From assembly GCA_004353515.1 (NCBI GenBank), contig SMNZ01000001.1, positions 992,001 to 1,056,000 of the forward strand: a stretch of 64,000 nt of DNA. The letters run 5' to 3'. This stretch comes from Alteromonadaceae bacterium M269. Its GTDB lineage: Bacteria > Pseudomonadota > Gammaproteobacteria > Enterobacterales > Alteromonadaceae. Of the stretch, positions 12,026 through 21,100 are shown piece by piece. A model generated the notes under the pieces. The model did no database searches. It was not told the DNA's origin and saw only the letters and a list, made by a program, of their open reading frames with translations. Each line of letters starts with the position of its first letter. The first letter of the stretch is position 1. The position numbers and the translations under genes were made by a program.

Positions 12026-13198
12026 TCACTGCACTTCTTTAATGGCCTGTGAGATGCCATCCAAAGTCAAGGGAAACATACGCTCTTCCATGATTTCATT
12101 AATAATGCTGATAGAGTGATAATAATTCCAATATTGCGGAGGTTGAGGGTTTAGCCAAGCGGCATGCTCGAAATGATTAAGTAGCCTTTGCATCCAGGTA
12201 GCACCTGGCTCCTCGTTCCAATGTTCAACGCTACCGCCAGGATAAGTGATCTCATACGGTCCCATTGTCGCATCACCAACAAACAACACTTTATAGTCAA
12301 CACCATATTTATGAATAATATCTAACAAAGGAATGCCTTCGGTTGTTCGTCTCTTATTGTCTGTCCAAACATTTTCATAAACACAATTGTGGAAATAAAA
12401 GAACTCCAAGTGCTTAAACTCGGTTCGTGCGGCAGAAAACAACTCTTCGCAAGATTGAATGTGAGCATCCATAGATCCGCCAACATCGAAGAACATCAAC
12501 ACTTTTACTGCATTGTGTCTCTCAGGCACCATTTTAAGATCGAGATAGCCCGCGTTCTTAGCTGTACTAGAAATCGTTGACGAGATATCGAGCTCGTCCG
12601 TCGCCCCAGTGCGCGCAAAGTGACGTAACTTACGCAAAGCTAATTTTACATTTCGCGTTCCTAGCTCAACATCACCAGACAAATTTTTAAAGGTTCTTTT
12701 ATCCCAAACCTTTACTGCTGAAAAGTTACGATTCTTATGTTGCCCTACTCTGACGCCTTCTGGGTTATACCCAAAAGCACCAAATGGTGAAGTACCGCCC
12801 GTGCCTACCCACTTGTTTCCGCCTTCATGTCGTTTCTTTTGTTCCTTTAATCTTTCCTCGAATGCTTTCATGATTTCTTCGAGGCCACCAAGGGCTTTGA
12901 TTTGAGCTTTCTCTTCTTCAGTCAGGTTCTTCTCAAATTGCTTTCTAAGCCACTCTTCTGGGATATCATCACCAAGAAGATCGATGCTCTCGACACCTTC
13001 AAAATAATCAGCAAATGCTCTGTCAAATTTATCGTAATGACTTTCGTCTTTGACCAGTGTCAGGCGCGAGAGAAAATAGAATTCTTCTGTGGACGCATAA
13101 ACAACGCCCTTCTCTAATGCTCGGAGTAGATCTAATAGTTCCCTGATACTAACGGGAACTCGGTACGCTCTGAGCTTAAAAAAGAAATCAATTAACAT
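12026..13198 (-). CDS. VWA-domain protein, CoxE-like
   Basis: The 390-residue product resembles CoxE-type von Willebrand factor A proteins that partner MoxR ATPases. The N-terminal half (about 1-120) is helical. A Gly-rich segment around 125-150 is followed by the VWA fold with MIDAS DVGGS at 238-242. In that motif a glycine takes the place of the first serine of canonical DxSxS, but D and the last S are kept. Its ATG overlaps the upstream MoxR stop in the form TAATG, so translation is coupled and the two proteins probably form one complex. Such pairs act as metal-insertion or protein-remodelling chaperones; the client here is unknown. Confidence 0.9.
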   Translation of the reverse strand: MLIDFFFKLRAYRVPVSIRELLDLLRALEKGVVYASTEEFYFLSRLTLVKDESHYDKFDRAFADYFEGVESIDLLGDDIPEEWLRKQFEKNLTEEEKAQIKALGGLEEIMKAFEERLKEQKKRHEGGNKWVGTGGTSPFGAFGYNPEGVRVGQHKNRNFSAVKVWDKRTFKNLSGDVELGTRNVKLALRKLRHFARTGATDELDISSTISSTAKNAGYLDLKMVPERHNAVKVLMFFDVGGSMDAHIQSCEELFSAARTEFKHLEFFYFHNCVYENVWTDNKRRTTEGIPLLDIIHKYGVDYKVLFVGDATMGPYEITYPGGSVEHWNEEPGATWMQRLLNHFEHAAWLNPQPPQYWNYYHSISIINEIMEERMFPLTLDGISQAIKEVQ

Positions 13199-14034
13199 TA
13201 GCGGCGTGCCATAAAGGCGAGTTTTTCGAATAGTTGAATATCCTGCTCATTTTTAAGCAACGCGCCATACAAAGGAGGAATACTCTTCTTATCACTTTTA
13301 TTTTGTAAAACTTCTGCTGGAATATCTTCCGCAACGAGCAACTTAAGCCAATCAATCAATTCAGATGTAGAAGGTTTCTTTTTCAATCCAGGCATATCTC
13401 GCAGTCCAAAGAACGATTCTAAAGCTTCGTTAAGCAGAGACTTTTTCAAATCTGGGAAATGAACATTAACTATATCAACCATCTCTTCTTTTGATGGGAA
13501 TTGTATGTAATGGAAGAAGCAACGTCTTAAAAAGGCGTCGGGAAGCTCTTTTTCATTATTTGACGTAATAATAACGATGGGACGCTGTTTGGCTTTAATA
13601 AGTTGCTGTGTTTCGTAAACATAAAATTCCATTTTATCTAGTTCAAGAAGCAAGTCATTCGGGAATTCGATATCAGCTTTATCAATTTCATCGATAAGCA
13701 AAACAGGGCGTTTTTCCATCTCAAAGGCTTGCCACAACTTACCTTGAACAATGTAGTTACCGATATCTTTAACTTTCTCATCACCTAATTGAGAATCGCG
13801 AAGACGCGATACCGCGTCGTACTCATACAGCCCCTGCTGCGCTTTAGTTGTCGATTTAATGTGCCACTGCAAAAGTGGCACATCTAAGCTTCTGGCAAGC
13901 TCTTCCGCGAGCATTGTTTTCCCTGTGCCGGGTTCACCTTTTATCAGTAAAGGTCTCTCAAGCGTTATCGCTGCGTTTACTGCTAATTTAAGCTCTGTGC
14001 TGGCAATGTAATTTTCTGTGCCTTTAAACGCCAT
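13198..14034 (-). CDS. MoxR-family AAA+ ATPase
   Basis: The 278-residue AAA+ protein has Walker A GEPGTGKT (33-40), Walker B VLLIDEID (about 111-118) and the sensor segment IVIITSNNEKELPDAFLRRC, all typical of the MoxR branch. It probably couples ATP hydrolysis to remodelling of a client through the adjacent VWA protein, with which it shares a one-base TAATG overlap. AGAGGTAAG stands just before the ATG as a good ribosome binding site. No client oxidoreductase gene is adjacent, so the target cannot be named. Confidence 0.93.
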   Translation of the reverse strand: MAFKGTENYIASTELKLAVNAAITLERPLLIKGEPGTGKTMLAEELARSLDVPLLQWHIKSTTKAQQGLYEYDAVSRLRDSQLGDEKVKDIGNYIVQGKLWQAFEMEKRPVLLIDEIDKADIEFPNDLLLELDKMEFYVYETQQLIKAKQRPIVIITSNNEKELPDAFLRRCFFHYIQFPSKEEMVDIVNVHFPDLKKSLLNEALESFFGLRDMPGLKKKPSTSELIDWLKLLVAEDIPAEVLQNKSDKKSIPPLYGALLKNEQDIQLFEKLAFMARR

Positions 14035-14081
14035 TCTTACCTCTATTTGTTTACTAATTGTTAATTAATACCATATGATAT

Positions 14082-14104
14082 AGCCAAAATTCACTTGGCT
14101 TTTT
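14082..14104 (+). terminator. Terminator-like hairpin ahead of cysK
   Basis: AGCCAA (14082-14087) pairs with TTGGCT (14095-14100) and is followed by four T residues on the plus strand. No plus-strand gene ends nearby; cysK starts 180 bp downstream and moxR departs on the other strand. It could end a leader transcript or block stray read-through into cysK. The stem is only six pairs. Confidence 0.25.
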
Positions 14105-14283
14105 GAGCAACTCAATGAATCATTGATAGTTAGCGATTGAGACCTCTTGCTAGACGAATTTTGTTCTAACTATGATAAAGAGATCAACAATCCAAATAAC
14201 TTATCTTAACCTGAAATTATTTGTAGGTTATGTTGGTATTATGAATAGATCATTATAAGCCAATCATACATAAAGGAAATTTT

Positions 14284-15246
14284 ATGCACTTTAATGCAGA
14301 CAACTCATTATCCATTGGTAATACGCCGCTAGTAAAACTGAATCGAGTTACAGGTGGCAACGTGTTTGCGAAAATGGAATCTCGTAACCCTAGCTTTAGT
14401 ATAAAATGCCGCATTGGTGCCAATATGATTTGGGACGCGGAAAAAAGAGGCGTTTTAAAAGAAGGTGTTGAGTTGGTTGAGCCGACTAGTGGTAATACCG
14501 GTATTGCATTAGCTTTCGTTGCTGCATCAAGAGGTTACAAGCTCACGTTAACTATGCCTAGCACAATGAGCTTGGAGCGTCGTAAATTATTAAAGGCCTT
14601 AGGAGCGACTGTTGTTCTCACTGAAGGTCCTAAAGGCATGAAAGGCGCTGTTGCTAAAGCAGAAGAAATTGTTGCATCAGATCCAGATAAGTATCTTCTA
14701 CTTCAGCAGTTCAACAACCCTGCTAACCCTGAAATCCACGAGAAAACAACAGGTCCAGAAATCTGGAAAGATATGGATGGCTGCGTTGATATCTTTGTTG
14801 CTGGCGTTGGTACAGGTGGAACAATCACAGGTACATCTCGTTTCCTTAAGGCACAAGGCAGAGACATTACTTCTGTTGCTGTTGAACCAAGCGACTCTCC
14901 TGTTATCAGCCAAGCGAAAGCGGGTGAAGAACTCACACCTGGTCCACATAAAATTCAAGGTATCGGTGCTGGCTTTATTCCTGGTAATCTCGATCTTGAC
15001 ATGGTTGATGCTGTTGAGCTTGTTACTAACGAAGAAGCGATGGACATGTCGCACCGTCTAATGAAGGAAGAAGGTATATTGGCGGGGATTTCTTCAGGTG
15101 CTGCTATAGTTGCGGCAAAACGCTGGGCTGAAAAGCCAGAAAATGCAGATAAGAATGTTGTCGTTATCATGGCAAGTTCTGCTGAGCGTTACCTAACAAG
15201 CCCATTATTTGCTGGCGAATTTACTGACGAAGATCTAGTACAGTAA
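14284..15246 (+). CDS. cysK: Cysteine synthase A (O-acetylserine sulfhydrylase)
   Basis: CysK is a PLP enzyme that makes cysteine from O-acetylserine and sulfide in the cytoplasm. The 320-residue product matches the E. coli CysK pattern closely. PLP lysine K41 sits in [18 protein letters not shown] is at 68-73, GTGGTITG provides the phosphate loop, and [13 protein letters not shown] and GISSGAA follow. The pattern fits CysK better than CysM. AAGGAAATTTTATG gives a good ribosome binding site, and a strong hairpin terminator follows the stop. It is probably a single-gene unit. The 249-bp upstream gap would be the place for CysB control, but no site was recognised. Confidence 0.97.
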   Translation: MHFNADNSLSIGNTPLVKLNRVTGGNVFAKMESRNPSFSIKCRIGANMIWDAEKRGVLKEGVELVEPTSGNTGIALAFVAASRGYKLTLTMPSTMSLERRKLLKALGATVVLTEGPKGMKGAVAKAEEIVASDPDKYLLLQQFNNPANPEIHEKTTGPEIWKDMDGCVDIFVAGVGTGGTITGTSRFLKAQGRDITSVAVEPSDSPVISQAKAGEELTPGPHKIQGIGAGFIPGNLDLDMVDAVELVTNEEAMDMSHRLMKEEGILAGISSGAAIVAAKRWAEKPENADKNVVVIMASSAERYLTSPLFAGEFTDEDLVQ

Positions 15247-15267
15247 ATAAAAATGAGTACTTAATTG

Positions 15268-15292
15268 AAGAGGAGCTTAGGCTCCTCTTTTT
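15268..15292 (+). terminator. Rho-independent terminator of cysK
   Basis: AAGAGGAGC (15268-15276) and GCTCCTCTT (15281-15289) form a nine-pair stem with a TTAG loop, followed by a T run, 21 bp after the cysK stop. Confidence 0.9.
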
Positions 15293-15426
15293 GATCCACC
15301 ATGATTTACTCTCCGTAAGTTACATTCTCTTATACCAACACGCTCTCACTCTGTAGCTTTACATTTATAGAATAAATGCGCAGACTTAGCGTAAGTAAGA
15401 CTTTCGTCTAACAACTGGATTTAACT

Positions 15427-15888
15427 ATGTTGAAGAAAATTTTCTGTATTTCTATTTTGTGCTTGGTTGTTGTAGCTTGTGGTGGCTCAAAGACAGAGAA
15501 AGGTGAAGGCGTCGGTAAATACGGCATGATGTCTGAAAACACTCCTGAATATTCAACCGTCAAATATTTCGAAAGCCTATACAACCAAAAGAACGTACAA
15601 ATGGTTTTAAAGTATAGTTCACCTCGAATGACTCGATTGGTTGAATCTTATAGAACGCCGAGAAATATCCAGCGACACGTTGTTAATTTAAAATATGACG
15701 AAGTGAAGATCGAGATTGATTCAGGGGACGTCAGAGGAAGAACAGAATTTGCGGATCAAGCAATGGTTACCGTCTTCTTCACTGGCACCTTAGATGGTGA
15801 AAAAATTGAAGATCTAAGAACGGTCGAACTTGTCAGGCTCAGTAATAAATGGAAAGTCGATAAAGTCAAACCCAGCCGTTACAGATAA
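15427..15888 (+). CDS. Small lipoprotein of unknown function
   Basis: The 153-residue product begins with a lipoprotein signal peptide ending in VVVAC, with Cys18 as the likely lipidated residue, followed by GGSKTEKGEG as a flexible linker. The remainder (about 40-150) looks like a small alpha+beta domain with the rhythm of NTF2/SnoaL-like folds (an ACTFESLYNQKN-type helix followed by strands), but that fold call is inference. Residues after the cysteine (GGS) favour outer-membrane sorting. It is a single-gene unit between cysK and a converging crotonase gene. I do not recognise a function. Confidence 0.8.
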   Translation: MLKKIFCISILCLVVVACGGSKTEKGEGVGKYGMMSENTPEYSTVKYFESLYNQKNVQMVLKYSSPRMTRLVESYRTPRNIQRHVVNLKYDEVKIEIDSGDVRGRTEFADQAMVTVFFTGTLDGEKIEDLRTVELVRLSNKWKVDKVKPSRYR

Positions 15889-15902
15889 TCCCCATCGTAC
15901 AA

Positions 15903-15929
15903 GGCCATTTAACACCGCGCTAAATGGCC
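15903..15929. terminator. Hairpin between converging genes
   Basis: GGCCATTTA (15903-15911) and TAAATGGCC (15921-15929) form a nine-pair stem with a nine-base loop, between the lipoprotein stop and the converging crotonase stop. Neither side has a clean T run, but the position suits a shared, bidirectional terminator. Confidence 0.6.
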
Positions 15930-15942
15930 ATTCAAAATTATT

Positions 15943-16704
15943 TTAATCAAACTGAGTGAAATCCGGCTTACGTTTATTTAAAAACGCATCAAACGCTTCT
16001 TTTGCTGGAGCTGAAGCCAGTTGCTCCCCAAATACTTTTAGCTCAGTGTGAAGATGAGTCATCATTTCATCTTGTTCAGATTTCATCAGCGCTTTAGTTT
16101 GACGAAGTGCATGCTTCGGCTTAGATAGAAGCTTACTTACGGTTTGCTGTGTTGTCTGTTCAAGTTCATCAATAGAACATACTTTGTTGACTATGCCAGC
16201 AGATAAAGCCTCATTAGCATCAAACGCGTCACCAAGCATTAACCACTCAGCCGCTTTTTTATGACCAACTAACTTTGGCAGTAATAAACTGGAACCATAT
16301 TCCGGAACAAGTGCAAGATTAATAAAAGGAAGTGAAAAATAAGTGCTATCAGCACAATAAACAAAATCACAGTGCAACAAGAGTGTTGTGCCTATGCCAA
16401 CTGCCGCACCGTGAACTTGTGCAACAACAGGAACAGATGATTCAGCTAAAGCTTTCATAAACCTTACTGTATCTTGTGTCGTTTCTTCAGAGGCATTGGC
16501 AAACATTGTAATATCATTACCTGCCGTGAAGCTATCACCCTCCCCTTTGATAACGATGACTTTTACGTCATTATTCGAAGCAACGCTTTCAAAAGCATCG
16601 GCCATTGCTGCGTACATTTCTCTCGTTATCGCGTTCTTCTTCTCGGGTCTATTTATCGTTATGGTGAGCACACCATCTTGCTGCGATAACAAAATATCTT
16701 TCAT
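15943..16704 (-). CDS. Enoyl-CoA hydratase/isomerase family protein
   Basis: This 253-residue crotonase-fold protein should act on acyl-CoA thioesters in the cytoplasm. The oxyanion-hole segments GDSFTAGNDITMF (about 57-69) and HGAAVGIGTT (about 100-109) are present. The glutamate corresponding to Glu144 of classical hydratases, within GGGxE, is replaced by Thr. The later catalytic glutamate is kept in LVPEYGSS (about 133-140). Enzymes with only this second glutamate are often delta3,delta2-enoyl-CoA isomerases, so isomerase is at least as likely as hydratase. AAAGG stands seven bases before the ATG. It is divergent from the rhombosortase gene, with 83 bp between. Confidence 0.88.
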   Translation of the reverse strand: MKDILLSQQDGVLTITINRPEKKNAITREMYAAMADAFESVASNNDVKVIVIKGEGDSFTAGNDITMFANASEETTQDTVRFMKALAESSVPVVAQVHGAAVGIGTTLLLHCDFVYCADSTYFSLPFINLALVPEYGSSLLLPKLVGHKKAAEWLMLGDAFDANEALSAGIVNKVCSIDELEQTTQQTVSKLLSKPKHALRQTKALMKSEQDEMMTHLHTELKVFGEQLASAPAKEAFDAFLNKRKPDFTQFD

Positions 16705-16787
16705 TGATTAGCCTTTAATTACATTTAGATAAGAGCGCAATTATGATACGTTAATACACGTTATTAATTAACTCATTTTAAGGATAG

Positions 16788-17393
16788 ATGCTAAACCTCC
16801 CAACCCAAAAAGAGTACATTGTTGGGCCAATCATTCTTGCCTTAACAGCCTCTTTACTATTTATTACGCCCGATTCAACTCAAGACTTGATTATTTATCA
16901 TCGAACATCCATCGAAGGTGGTGAATATTGGCGGCTACTGACAGGCAACTACCTGCATACCAACTTCAACCACTTATTGCTGAATCTTGGTGGGCTTCTT
17001 CTTCTCTGGTCATTACACGGCGATCATTACTCAGCTAAATCTTATCTAGCCGCATTTATCTTTTTTTGTGTGGTAACCAGTGCTCTTTTGTATTTTCTAT
17101 CACCTGAGATGATGAGCTATGTTGGTTTATCTGGCGCTTTGCACAGTTTGTTTGTTTGGGGAGCTATTAAAGACGTCAAGCTCGGATACAAAACTGGCTG
17201 GGGTTTACTTATTGGTGTTGCAATAAAGATTGGTTACGAACAGTTTGTTGGCCCAAGCGCAGACTTGGAAAAAGCTATTGGTGCTTCAGTTGCAGTCGAT
17301 GCTCACTTGTACGGAGCTTTTGCAGGATTGCTTTGGGCTTTGCTAGACTCTCTTTTTACACGCTCAACAATAAGTAATGAAAAAGATGAGTGA
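16788..17393 (+). CDS. rrtA: Rhombosortase, rhomboid-family intramembrane serine protease
   Basis: Rhombosortases are short rhomboid proteases that process proteins carrying the C-terminal GlyGly-CTERM anchor. The 201-residue product has about five or six membrane segments. It carries the rhomboid signature NYLHTNFNHLLLNL (about 54-67), the nucleophile Ser115 in GLSGALHS and the general-base His173 in DAHLYGAFAG. It is short and has no extra cytoplasmic domain, which fits rhombosortase better than GlpG. AAGGATAG precedes the ATG. A lipoprotein gene follows 42 bp later. No GlyGly-CTERM substrate was found among the proteins encoded in this window. Confidence 0.87.
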   Translation: MLNLPTQKEYIVGPIILALTASLLFITPDSTQDLIIYHRTSIEGGEYWRLLTGNYLHTNFNHLLLNLGGLLLLWSLHGDHYSAKSYLAAFIFFCVVTSALLYFLSPEMMSYVGLSGALHSLFVWGAIKDVKLGYKTGWGLLIGVAIKIGYEQFVGPSADLEKAIGASVAVDAHLYGAFAGLLWALLDSLFTRSTISNEKDE

Positions 17394-17435
17394 TAAAATA
17401 GAGTTAAATAATTGTCTATTTCTTAAAGGGATCGT

Positions 17436-17969
17436 ATGAGAACATCAACCTTACTTCTCGTTAGTGCCACAAGTCTTTTACTTCAGGCCTGTTTGTCGAA
17501 TGACGGCAAAACAAAGGATATCCCTGCTCCCCCCCCAATTAACCTGAACAATGACGTGAAAAAGAAAGATATCAAAGTCATCCCAGTCCATGAACAGACA
17601 CATCAAGTAAACCCAGCTGCGTTCTCAGCCCCCACCACTAAGAGCTTGATAATTAATGGCGTTAAAATGCAACCTCAGGAATTACCTATAGTTAAAGGGA
17701 CTCGCATTTTCGATAACAGCGTTAATCAATATGCTCACGCGACAGGTGATATCGTTGTTGTCACCGATGGTGCAAAGCTTACACCAGAGATTCTTAGTAC
17801 TTATACAACATCAACTATCGCAACTAATACGTACAGATTAACTCCGTTACAAGAAGACGCAGATCTCTATAACCTTTATCAAACACTAAAAAAGCAAGAC
17901 ACAATAAAACGAGTGGAGCTCTCTATTTTTTACGAAGGGCTTAACGACTATCAACGAGAAGTTAAATAG
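17436..17969 (+). CDS. Lipoprotein of unknown function
   Basis: The 177-residue product begins with a lipoprotein signal peptide ending in LLLQAC (lipidated Cys19). A proline-rich, polar linker (about 28-62) and an apparent alpha+beta domain (about 65-177) follow. The only other visible feature is a motif-like ATGDIVVVTDGAKLTPE. AAGGGATCGT before the ATG is a good ribosome binding site. It lies 42 bp after the rhombosortase gene and is probably in its transcript, so a role in the envelope is likely. The function is not recognised and no homologue can be named from sight. Confidence 0.78.
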   Translation: MRTSTLLLVSATSLLLQACLSNDGKTKDIPAPPPINLNNDVKKKDIKVIPVHEQTHQVNPAAFSAPTTKSLIINGVKMQPQELPIVKGTRIFDNSVNQYAHATGDIVVVTDGAKLTPEILSTYTTSTIATNTYRLTPLQEDADLYNLYQTLKKQDTIKRVELSIFYEGLNDYQREVK

Positions 17970-17977
17970 ATAAGACA

Positions 17978-18007
17978 TAAAAAAACCCCACCAAATATGG
18001 TGGGGTT
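17978..18007 (-). terminator. Terminator serving the minus-strand sensor gene
   Basis: CCCCACCA (17986-17993) and TGGTGGGG (17998-18005) form an eight-pair, GC-rich stem with an AATA loop. Read on the minus strand it is followed by seven T residues (complement of 17979-17985). It therefore suits the minus-strand sensor gene best, and may also end the converging lipoprotein transcript. Confidence 0.85.
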
Positions 18008-18158
18008 AAACACACTAAACAATAAAACACAGATTAACAGCTATTCCTAATTCCCGGGGAATGAAAATTAACAACTCACTGCTAACACATAATGTTATGT
18101 CAACAAACAAAACAGTTAGTTCAATCTTTTTTCAACTTTTTCAAAAATAAGATTCTAG

Positions 18159-21100
18159 TTAGATAAGCCAACTCTTTTTGATCAAATCTAATGTCTCTTC
18201 ATCTGGCAAAGGTTTAGAAAAGAAATACCCTTGCAATAAGTCACAGCCATGCTTTTTGAAGAAATTGATTTGGTTTTGATCTTCAATACCTTCCGCGACA
18301 CAATACATATCAAGGCTTTCAGCCATTCGTAAGGTTGTTAAAATCAACGCTTCATTGTTCTTATTCTTACCTATATCGTCGACGAAACTTTTATCCACTT
18401 TAAGCACCTGAATAGGGAACTCTTTAAGGTATTTCAACGATGAATAACCCGTACCAAAATCATCAAGCGCAATAATAAATCCATACTCTCGCATACGTTC
18501 TATATACTTAAGTGATCTCTCATAATCTCGCATTAACGCACTTTCTGTTATTTCAAACCTCAGCGTAGAGACATCTAAATCGTGTCTTTCCAAGAGAGAT
18601 ACTATGTCGGTGATAGGAATACGTCCCTCGAAGTGGCGAGCAGAGAGGTTAACAGATAGATAAATATCACTATCCACTTGATTCCATTGCTTCAACAAAG
18701 GCAACGCTCTTTCTAATGCGTCCCAGGTCATATCTTCTATCACCCCCAGCTCTTCAGCGATAGGGATAAAAATATCAGGCGGTACCATTCCTTCATCTGT
18801 GGGCCAGCGCATGAGCAATTCGAACCCCTTCAGACGCGCCTCAGAAAGGCTTACTATAGGTTGATAATAATTCTTAAACCCCTTGCGCTGATGAGTTTTC
18901 TTTAACTGATTTTCCAGAACTAAGCGCGCCTGTGCTTGCTCATTCATGCGTTGCGTGAAGTATTGGAAATTATTACGACCTGCTTCCTTGGCGTGATACA
19001 TAGCAACATCAGCATTCCTCAGCAGTTCTTCTGAATCAGTTGCATCAGATGGGAACACGGCAATACCAATACTGGAAGAAACACTCACAGTCTGATTGCC
19101 TAGTCTTATCGGCGCTTCAATAACGCCAATAATCTCCTGGGCCACCGCACTTAATTTATCTGGGTGTTCGACTTCCTCTCGCATCACAACGAATTCATCA
19201 CCACCGAGACGTGCGACGGTATCATCTCTGCGCAGCAACCTTGTTAAACGTTGCGCAATTATCTTTAACAATTTGTCGCCTGCGTCATGCCCTAAACTGT
19301 CGTTAACCTGTTTAAATCGATCCAAGTCGATAAAAAACAAACCAACATTTGTATTTTGCTGAACAGCATGGTCAATAGCATGCTTTACTCTATCTAATAA
19401 CAAGGTGCGATTCGGGAGATGTGTCAGGTTATCGAAGTTAGCCATATACTTAAGTTGAGACTCAGCTTCTTTTTGTTCGCTCACATCAGACATAATAAGC
19501 AAACAATAGTCTGACTCACCGTGCAGCTTAGTGCTCGGTATAAAGGTCATCTCAATCAACACATCACGCTTTCTACCTTTTTTGATCGTGAGCTGCTCTT
19601 CATCTTTCCAATGATGCACTTTATTAAGGTAAGCTAGGTTCTCCCAAAATCTAGGTTCAGACTCGGTACCAATATCAAAAATACGAATGATCTGTTCTTC
19701 TAAATCCTTTGAATCATCTACATTAAAAACGTCACAAAATGCTTGATTAGTTGCGACCGGTTTACGGTTTTCATCAAAAATAACCACCCAATCACGTGTA
19801 TGTTTAAAGGCTTCACCAAATAATCTAGCTTTTTCAATATTTGCAACGTTTTCGGTTATGTTGTTGTAAGTCCCAGAAACAACCAGTTGGTCAATCGACC
19901 TCACTTCTCCAACAGAACGACCGAGATCCCTAAACCAATGCCAATGACCATCTTTAGCTTTCATACGGAAGACAATATCAAGCCCTACCCCGGGTTCGGT
20001 AACAAAGTTACTCCAGGTCGATTCGTAAACAGCTTTATCGTTAGGGTGTATCAGTGTTAAGTGTTCATCCAATGTCATTTCGGAATCTGGGTAGGAATAT
20101 CCGAGCTCGTCATTAATACGCGGTGCATAAAATTTTCTTTTTTGTGCATCCCATTCCCAAATGTTGCTGTTACTGGCTGTTAGCGCCAGTGATAGCCTCT
20201 CCTTACCTTTAAGAACTTCCTTATGAGCAGCAAGGATACTCAAGCTATGCTGCTTACCTCGGTACCACCAATACGCCAGAATGGATAACAAAATTAATGC
20301 ATAGATAATGTAGGCTTGGGGTGACGCCCACCACACATAATTAACTTTAATGTAGATTTCCGCTGCCTCACTCTGAACGCCGCTAATGGGATCAAATGCA
20401 CTCACACTAAAGGTATAATTCCCAGGTTCTAGTTGTGGAAAACTCACTTGCGGATCTCTAATGGTAGGAAAGCTTTGTTCTCTATCTCCAGTAAGCTTGT
20501 ATTCGTATTGCGTACTCTTTTGATGAACGTAAGCCAGTGTCGAAAAGCCGATAGAAATACCAACATCAAACTGCTCTAGTTCGATTGATTGCCCTTCTAG
20601 GTTCCTCAAAGGCATCGCCATTGGTGACGAAGCTACATTTAATGATGTAATACTCACCTTGAAGTTCTTTGCTTGCGCATAGCTCAAGTCTGCAGGATTA
20701 AATAGAGTAATCCCTTTTTGGGAACCGTAAACCATACGACCATCGCGGAGCCTGGTATAAGCACCTTGGTTAAACTCTGAGGCAGCAACGCCCTCGGCAT
20801 AAGAAAATTGCTGGATATGTTTATTATCTGGATAAAACTTAAGTAGCCCTTGGTGAGAGCTCATCCAGATATTGCCATCCGAGTCCTTTTGTAATCCGTA
20901 AATCGAGTTGTTAGTTAATAAATTCCGGCGGTCATAATGATACTTTTGTTCTAGCGTCTGAGCATCAAGCCCAAATAACCCAAAGCCTGGATAGGCTATC
21001 CAAAGAATGCCGTTATCATCCCTAACAAAGCTATCTACAGCACTAAAGTGTTGCAATCCTTGCTTGGGGAGTTGATGAACTACACTTAACTCTTTGCTTT

